Assembly (NCBI GenBank): GCA_900545025.1
Contig: UQXH01000021.1
Coordinates: forward strand, 1-29,215
Length of the DNA: 29,215 nucleotides
Reading direction: 5' to 3'
DNA from: an uncultured Phascolarctobacterium sp.
Lineage (GTDB): Bacteria > Bacillota > Negativicutes > Acidaminococcales > Acidaminococcaceae
In this document: positions 24,451-29,215 of the stretch, in pieces
How the letters are laid out: every line of letters starts with the position of its first letter
How positions within the stretch are numbered: the first letter of the stretch is position 1
Notes under the pieces: model-generated
The model's database searches: none
The model's input: the letters and a program-made list of their open reading frames with translations, nothing else
Told to the model about the DNA's origin: nothing
Made by a program: the position numbers and the translations under genes

Positions 24451-25269
24451 ATGGGAAGGGCAAAAAGAATGGAGCGAGTTGTGGCCTTGACCAAACAGTT
24501 GACGGATCATCCGCACCAATTATTTTCATTTTCCTATTTTTGCAAAAAATTTGAAATAGCTAAATCTACTCTTAGTGAGGACGTACTGGCAGTAAAGACC
24601 GGACTTGAGCTTTACGGATTAGGTAAAGTGGAGACTTTGGCGGGAGCTGCCGGCGGGGTGCGTTTTATTCCGGGACGTTCGCCTAAAGAGGATCAGGATT
24701 TTCTGCAGGACTTGGCGGTGAAGCTTTCAGTACCTGATAGGATCTTGCCGGGCGGCTTGCTGTATACTACGGATTTGCTGTGCATGCCCGATGTGGTAGT
24801 GCGTCTGGGTGAGATTATCATGAAGCGGATGCGCCATCTGGAGCCTGATTGCATTATGACGGTGGAAACAAGGGGGATCCCGCTGGCGCTGTTTGTTGCC
24901 AGAGCGTTTAATGTACCGTTGGTGATGGCACGTCACAGCAGCCAGATTACTGAAGGTTCCGCTGTAAATATCAATTATGTCAGCGGGTCCTCTAAGATGA
25001 TCCAGACAATGGCTATGCCTAAGCGGGCATTGCAGCCAGGCAGCAGGGTGCTGATCGTTGATGACTTTATGAAAGGCGGCGGCACGGCCAGAGGCATGGT
25101 TAATCTGGCTAAGGAAGTAGGAGCTGAAGTAGTTGGCAAGGCTTTCATGATTGCTACCGCAGAGCCGGAAAATAAGATGGTTGATGATTATACCGCCTTG
25201 TTTATGCTGCACAGTGTAAACGAGCTGGAAAATAAAATCTTTATTGAACCTGTACAGGTGAAGGAGTAG
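24451..25269 (+). CDS. purR: Purine operon repressor PurR (Firmicutes type)
   Basis: A 272-aa regulator with an N-terminal winged helix (about 1-75) fused to a phosphoribosyltransferase-like domain that senses PRPP. Seen are MERVVALTKQLTDHPHQLFSF, IMTVETRGIPLALFVAR and the PRPP-binding loop VLIVDDFMKGGGTARGM. In Bacillus it represses purine genes until PRPP rises. Its setting beside prs, which makes PRPP, fits. ATG at 24451 has AAGAGGGCG upstream. glmU follows after 4 bp. Confidence 0.95.
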   Translation: MGRAKRMERVVALTKQLTDHPHQLFSFSYFCKKFEIAKSTLSEDVLAVKTGLELYGLGKVETLAGAAGGVRFIPGRSPKEDQDFLQDLAVKLSVPDRILPGGLLYTTDLLCMPDVVVRLGEIIMKRMRHLEPDCIMTVETRGIPLALFVARAFNVPLVMARHSSQITEGSAVNINYVSGSSKMIQTMAMPKRALQPGSRVLIVDDFMKGGGTARGMVNLAKEVGAEVVGKAFMIATAEPENKMVDDYTALFMLHSVNELENKIFIEPVQVKE

Positions 25270-25273
25270 GCAA

Positions 25274-26644
25274 ATGACTGAATTAAGAGCTGTAATTTTG
25301 GCTGCGGGCAAAGGCACAAGGATGCGCAGCAAGTTACCCAAGGTTTTACATAAAGTAGGCGGTAAGCCTATGCTGCAGCATGTGCTTGATGCTGCTGATG
25401 CGGCAGGTGCTGCTGAAAAAATTGTCATCGTAGGCCATGGCGCAGAGCTGGTAGAAAGCATGGTAGGTGAGCAGGGGAAAATCGTCCTGCAGGCTGAACA
25501 GCTGGGTACTGGCCATGCTGTAATGCAGACGAAAGAAGCCCTGGCCGGCTTTACTGGTACTGCGATGATTTTGTGTGGCGATACACCGCTTTTAGATGGC
25601 GAAGAGCTGAAAAAATTCTATGAGGCGCATTTGCAGTCCGGTGCTGCAGCGACCGTACTGACTGCATTTATGGATAATCCGTTTGGTTACGGCCGTATCG
25701 TGCGCGATGCTGACGGCAATGTGCAGGGTATCGTGGAAGAAAAAGATGCCGACGCGCAGCAGAAGCTGATTAAAGAAATCAATACCGGCGTTTACTGTCT
25801 GGAATGCCCGCTGATGTTTGATGTCTTGGCAACACTTACCTGCGATAATGCCCAGGGTGAATATTACCTGACTGATGTGCTGACTAAATTGAATGAAGCA
25901 GGCAAAAAAGTAGGCGGCGTCGTTACTGCAGACAGCGATATGGTCATGGGTATCAATTCCCGCCGTCAGCTGGCAGAGGCAGAAAGCGTTATGCGCGTGC
26001 GTATTTTAAATAAGCTGATGGACGAAGGCGTAACCGTTATGGATCCGTCAAGCACCTTTATTGAAGGCAGTGTCAAAATAGGCCGCGATACTGTTATTTA
26101 TCCCTTTACCTGGCTGGAAGGCAGCACTGTGATTGGCGAAGATTGTGAAATTGGCCCTAACGTACGTCTGACTAATGTAGAAGTAGGCAATGGCACTCAT
26201 CTGCAATTTGTTTATGGACATGACTGCAAAGTATGTGATGAAGTAACTGCCGGCCCGTATGTGCATCTGCGCCCGGATACAGTTATCGGCAATAAGGTGA
26301 AGATCGGCAACTTTGTAGAAGTGAAAAACTCCAACGTCGGTACCGGCACCAAGCTGCCGCATCTCACCTACATTGGCGACAGCGATATCGGCAGCGGCGT
26401 CAATATGGGCTGCGGCTGCATTACTGTAAATTATGATGGTAAGAAAAAACACCGTACCGTTATTGAAGATAACGTCTTTGTAGGCTGCAATACCAATCTG
26501 GTGGCGCCGGTAACAGTGAAAGCAGGCAGCTATATCGGAGCAGGTTCTACTATCACTAAAGAAGTACCGGAAAACAGTTTGGGTATTGCCAGGGCTAAGC
26601 AGAAAAATATTGAAGGCTGGGCTGAAAAGTATCGTAATCAGTAA
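25274..26644 (+). CDS. glmU: Bifunctional GlcNAc-1-P uridyltransferase / glucosamine-1-P acetyltransferase
   Basis: Makes UDP-GlcNAc for peptidoglycan and lipopolysaccharide: acetylation of glucosamine-1-phosphate, then uridylylation. 456 aa. The N-terminal pyrophosphorylase begins VILAAGKGTRMRSKLPKVLHKVGGKPML, with LGTGHAV and LCGDTPLL. The C-terminal half is a left-handed beta helix of hexapeptide repeats with PYVHLRPDTVIGNKVKIGNFVEVKN and HLTYIGDSDIGSGVNMGCG, the acetyltransferase active-site region. The ribosome site AAGGAG lies within the last codons of purR (25260-25265). Last gene before the prs promoter; I see no terminator between. Confidence 0.97.
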   Translation: MTELRAVILAAGKGTRMRSKLPKVLHKVGGKPMLQHVLDAADAAGAAEKIVIVGHGAELVESMVGEQGKIVLQAEQLGTGHAVMQTKEALAGFTGTAMILCGDTPLLDGEELKKFYEAHLQSGAAATVLTAFMDNPFGYGRIVRDADGNVQGIVEEKDADAQQKLIKEINTGVYCLECPLMFDVLATLTCDNAQGEYYLTDVLTKLNEAGKKVGGVVTADSDMVMGINSRRQLAEAESVMRVRILNKLMDEGVTVMDPSSTFIEGSVKIGRDTVIYPFTWLEGSTVIGEDCEIGPNVRLTNVEVGNGTHLQFVYGHDCKVCDEVTAGPYVHLRPDTVIGNKVKIGNFVEVKNSNVGTGTKLPHLTYIGDSDIGSGVNMGCGCITVNYDGKKKHRTVIEDNVFVGCNTNLVAPVTVKAGSYIGAGSTITKEVPENSLGIARAKQKNIEGWAEKYRNQ

Positions 26645-26671
26645 ACGAATGTAAAAGAGTTTACAAAAAAC

Positions 26672-26700
26672 TTGTTAAAGGTTTGCTTTTTAGGTATAAT
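26672..26700 (+). promoter_or_regulatory. Promoter of prs
   Basis: TTGTTA (26672-26677), 17-base spacer, perfect TATAAT (26695-26700), about 53 bases before the prs start. Confidence 0.7.
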
Positions 26701-26753
26701 TAAACAGAGAGTTAAATATTGACCAACAAGGTACAATTTGGAGGGATTGGGAC

Positions 26754-27713
26754 ATGTTGTCAGATGAAAATAAGTTTAGAATTTTTGCAGGTAATGCTAA
26801 CCCGGATTTAGCGCGTGAAATCGCTGCTTATCTTGGCACTACTGTAGGCGATGCTGTTATTAACCGTTTCAACAACGGCGAAGTACAGGTTATGATTAAC
26901 GAAAGCGTACGCGGTAAGGATATCTTTATTGTACAGCCGACCTGCGGACCGATTGTTAATGATAATGTAATGGAACTGCTGATTATGGCAGACGCTTTTA
27001 AACGCGCTTCTGCTCAGCATATTACCGCTGTTATTCCTTACTATGGTTATGCTCGTCAAGACCGTAAAGCTCGCGGCCGTGAGCCTATTACAGCTAAACT
27101 TATGGCTGACCTTCTGGAAACTGCAGGTATTACCCGTGTAGTTACCATTGATTTGCATGCTGCACAAATCCAGGGCTTCTTCAATATTCCTTTTGATCAT
27201 ATGCCTGGCGGCCCGCTTTTGGCTGAATATATCAAGAGCAAAAAATTGGACGATATGGTAGTTGTATCTCCTGACCTTGGCGGTGTAGGCCGTGCGCGCG
27301 GTTTTGCTGAAATGCTGCAATGCCCGCTGGCTATTATTGATAAACGCCGTCCGGAACCTGGCGTAGCTGAGGTTATGAACCTTATCGGTAATGTAGAGGG
27401 TAAGACTGCCATCATGGTTGACGACATGGTAGATACTGCCGGCTCCCTGACTGAAGGTGCACGCGCACTGAAAAAACTGGGCGCTAAAGAAATCTATGCT
27501 TGCTGCACACATCCTATCCTGACCGACCCGGCGCTGTCCCGCATTGCTCAATCCGATATTACGGAACTGGTAGTTACCAATACCATTCCTTTACCGCCGA
27601 ACAAGAAACATCCGAAAATCAAGGTGCTGTCCATTGCCCCGATTCTTGCGGAAACCGTTCTGCGTATTTACAATGACTGGTCTGTAAGCCAATTATTTGA
27701 TACTCATAAATAA
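26754..27713 (+). CDS. prs: Ribose-phosphate pyrophosphokinase (PRPP synthetase)
   Basis: Makes PRPP from ribose-5-phosphate and ATP for nucleotide, histidine and tryptophan synthesis. 319 aa, class I length. Motifs are FRIFAGNANPDLAREIA at the N-terminus, the flexible-loop IPYYGYARQDRKARGREPI, VVTIDLHAAQIQGFF and the PRPP loop IMVDDMVDTAGSL. ATG at 26754 follows GGAGGG at 8 bases. It has its own promoter and terminator, although read-through from the glmU operon is possible. Confidence 0.98.
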   Translation: MLSDENKFRIFAGNANPDLAREIAAYLGTTVGDAVINRFNNGEVQVMINESVRGKDIFIVQPTCGPIVNDNVMELLIMADAFKRASAQHITAVIPYYGYARQDRKARGREPITAKLMADLLETAGITRVVTIDLHAAQIQGFFNIPFDHMPGGPLLAEYIKSKKLDDMVVVSPDLGGVGRARGFAEMLQCPLAIIDKRRPEPGVAEVMNLIGNVEGKTAIMVDDMVDTAGSLTEGARALKKLGAKEIYACCTHPILTDPALSRIAQSDITELVVTNTIPLPPNKKHPKIKVLSIAPILAETVLRIYNDWSVSQLFDTHK

Positions 27714-27718
27714 AACAT

Positions 27719-27748
27719 AAAAGGCTTGCCTTGATGGCAGGCCTTTTT
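27719..27748 (+). terminator. Intrinsic terminator after prs
   Basis: AAAAGGCTTGCC (27719-27730), loop TTGAT, GGCAGGCCTTTTT (27736-27748): a stem with one G-T wobble and a T tract. Confidence 0.88.
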
Positions 27749-27773
27749 CTTTAGAAAGCAATGGTTGCTGAAA

Positions 27774-28574
27774 ATGAGATTAATTTATATTATTGCCTGC
27801 TGCGGCGTCCTGGGTATGTTGGCGCTGTGGCTGGGGAAATTTAAGTTTATGCCCAAAAAACTGGCAGTGGGTATTGCTGCTGTCGGTTTTTTTCTTACCG
27901 GCGGACTGACTTTGCTGGCAGTCTTGCCGCAGAATAATTTTTATGGACAGGTCGTTGTCAGTGTACCGATGCAGAAGAAGCTGGTGGCATTGACGTATGA
28001 TGACGGACCTTACCTGCCTTATACGTTGGAATTGCTTAAGGTGCTGCAGGAAAAGCAGGTTCAGGCTACTTTTTTCATGGTTGGTGAAAATGCTTTCCAA
28101 AAACAGGAAGCAGTACGCGCGGTAAGCAGACAAGGACATGAAATAGCGCTGCATGCCGGAAGTCATCGGGATTTGCTTAGACTGGATAAGGAAGCTGTTG
28201 CGGCGAATATTGACAGCGGCAAGGTAACCTTGGAATGGCTGAGCGGCAAGCCTGTAAAGTATATGCGCCCGCCTCACGGCTTCCGCGACTGGGCGGTGAT
28301 GGAGCAGATACAGCAGGCTGGCTTAACTGCCGTAAACTGGAGCGTGATACCGCGTGACTGGACTAATCCTGGTACGGATGTTATTGTGGACAGGGTTTGC
28401 AGCAAAGTGTTTCCAGGAGCTATTATCCTGCTGCACGACGGCGACAGCCCTAAAAATGCCGCCTCAAGGCAGCAGACCGTAGAAGCAACTGCGGCTATTA
28501 TTGACAGACTGCGCTCGGAAGGATATGAATTTGTGACTGTCAGCCAGCTTATGGCTGCAAAGGAGGAAAAATAA
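27774..28574 (+). CDS. Membrane-anchored polysaccharide deacetylase (CE4 family)
   Basis: A 266-aa protein with two N-terminal hydrophobic segments (about residues 3-20 and 32-55) and an exported NodB/CE4 domain. Motif 1 is LTYDDGP with the catalytic and metal Asp pair. Motif 2 is HAGSHRD (His-x3-His). Motif 3 is MRPPHGFRD, and LLHDGD is motif 5. All metal ligands appear present, so activity is expected. Family members deacetylate peptidoglycan GlcNAc/MurNAc, chitin or related polymers; the target is unknown. Start ATG 27774 is chosen over TTG 27765, but neither has a strong ribosome site. pth begins 5 bp downstream. Confidence 0.9.
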   Translation: MRLIYIIACCGVLGMLALWLGKFKFMPKKLAVGIAAVGFFLTGGLTLLAVLPQNNFYGQVVVSVPMQKKLVALTYDDGPYLPYTLELLKVLQEKQVQATFFMVGENAFQKQEAVRAVSRQGHEIALHAGSHRDLLRLDKEAVAANIDSGKVTLEWLSGKPVKYMRPPHGFRDWAVMEQIQQAGLTAVNWSVIPRDWTNPGTDVIVDRVCSKVFPGAIILLHDGDSPKNAASRQQTVEATAAIIDRLRSEGYEFVTVSQLMAAKEEK

Positions 28575-28579
28575 AGTTT

Positions 28580-29155
28580 ATGAAACTGATTGTTGGATTA
28601 GGCAATATTGGCAGAGAATATGCTAATACACGGCATAATATCGGCTTCATGGTTGTAGATGAACTGGCAAAACGCTGGGGAGTGTCTTTTGACAGGACGG
28701 ACCGTAACGCTATGTATGCCGAATATAGATTGCCGGAAAAGGTGCTGCTTTTGAAGCCGACTACCTATATGAATCTCAGTGGTGTGGCAGTAGGTGCTTA
28801 TGCTGATTTTTATAATATCGAGCCGGAAGATATTGCTGTAATCCAGGATGATATGGATATGCCCTGCGGGCAGCTGCGCATCCGCCGCAAGGGCAGTGCC
28901 GGAGGACATAATGGTATAAAATCCGTGCAGCAGCATTTAGGTACGGGTGAATTTCCGCGCTTTAAGATTGGCATAGGACATCCTGAACGCAGCAGTCAGG
29001 CTGTGGTAAATCACGTGCTGCATGCTTTCCAAAATGAGGAAAAAGAGCTGATTGAACAGGCAGTACAGGAAATGGCAGACGCTGTGGAATGCTGGCTGCG
29101 GGAAGATATTGAAGCAGCTATGCAGAAATATAATAAAAAGCCTGCAAAAAAATAA
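28580..29155 (+). CDS. pth: Peptidyl-tRNA hydrolase
   Basis: Releases peptides from prematurely dropped peptidyl-tRNA and recycles the tRNA. 191 aa, standard bacterial Pth. Motifs are IVGLGNIGREYANTRHNIGF with Asn9 and catalytic His19, LLLKPTTYMNLSG, VIQDDMDMPCGQLRIRRKGSAGGHNGIKS and the FPRFKIGIGHP loop. ATG at 28580 has AAGGAGG (28560-28565) inside the end of the preceding gene, with an unusually long 13-14 base spacing. Coupled translation with the deacetylase gene is likely. Confidence 0.97.
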   Translation: MKLIVGLGNIGREYANTRHNIGFMVVDELAKRWGVSFDRTDRNAMYAEYRLPEKVLLLKPTTYMNLSGVAVGAYADFYNIEPEDIAVIQDDMDMPCGQLRIRRKGSAGGHNGIKSVQQHLGTGEFPRFKIGIGHPERSSQAVVNHVLHAFQNEEKELIEQAVQEMADAVECWLREDIEAAMQKYNKKPAKK

Positions 29156-29164
29156 TAAAATGAT

Positions 29165-29188
29165 ATGTACCCAGAATTCTGGACACAT
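29165..29188. repeat. 24-bp imperfect palindrome after pth, possible insertion-element end or operator
   Basis: CCAGAATTCTGG (29171-29182) is a perfect 12-bp palindrome. Four further outer pairs match after a two-base mismatch on each side (ATGT against ACAT). With no loop and no T tract it is not a terminator. Its TGTACCC/TGGACA look resembles ends of some IS3-type elements, but no transposase is in the window. No coding region is visible after 29155. Confidence 0.3.
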
Positions 29189-29215
29189 TGTTTTATGAAT
29201 TAGACTCAGCACATG

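Noticed and set aside
26641..26664. GTAAAC/GTTTAC inverted repeat after glmU
   Set aside because: Only 6 bp with a 12-base AT-rich spacer and no T tract; not a credible terminator or operator.

Overview
The window looks like chromosome from a Firmicutes bacterium, most plausibly a Negativicutes-type gut anaerobe (Phascolarctobacterium/Acidaminococcus-like). The reasons are the ispE...purR-glmU-prs-pth gene order, a Firmicutes-type PurR, strong AGGAGG ribosome sites, many intrinsic terminators, two transcriptional riboswitches and a single-chain pyruvate carboxylase. The genus is inferred and not proven. There are no rRNA or tRNA genes, no CRISPR array and no complete mobile element. No gene-free stretch exceeds about 215 bases.

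Left end (1-4657, + strand): the window opens inside an 11-copy GAACA repeat that is in frame with the 3' half of a type I restriction specificity gene (hsdS), followed by a complete hsdR. The repeat has the hallmarks of a phase-variation switch. Next come a small HD-domain hydrolase and a TIGR04076-type cysteine-containing protein.

Queuosine island (4654-6241, +): a good sigma-70 promoter, a preQ1-I riboswitch with an overlapping antiterminator/terminator, a radical SAM protein resembling queuine lyase (QueL), and a YhhQ-type queuosine-precursor transporter. This reads as a self-contained salvage operon shut off by its own product, preQ1.

Middle (6245-15352): an unrecognised 507-aa helical protein and pyruvate carboxylase (both - strand), ftsH (+), a DUF523/TudS-like protein (-), then a fluoride riboswitch with crcB/fluC (+) converging on an EamA-family exporter (-). 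Two TGTATACA palindromes 32 bp apart lie between pyc and ftsH.

Right part: sbcD-sbcC (-), with an unusually long glutamine-rich SbcC, and a YitT-family membrane protein (-). Then a + strand housekeeping run: ispE, a GntR/FCD regulator, a MobA-like nucleotidyltransferase, purR, glmU, prs, a polysaccharide deacetylase and pth. A near-perfect GTATAC palindrome covers the -10 box of the ispE promoter, suggesting that the GntR protein represses its own operon. The same GTATAC core near pyc hints at a wider regulon. The last 50 bases hold a palindrome that may be the edge of an insertion element. A simple repeat at one edge and an IS-like end at the other would fit a draft-assembly contig, but this is a guess.
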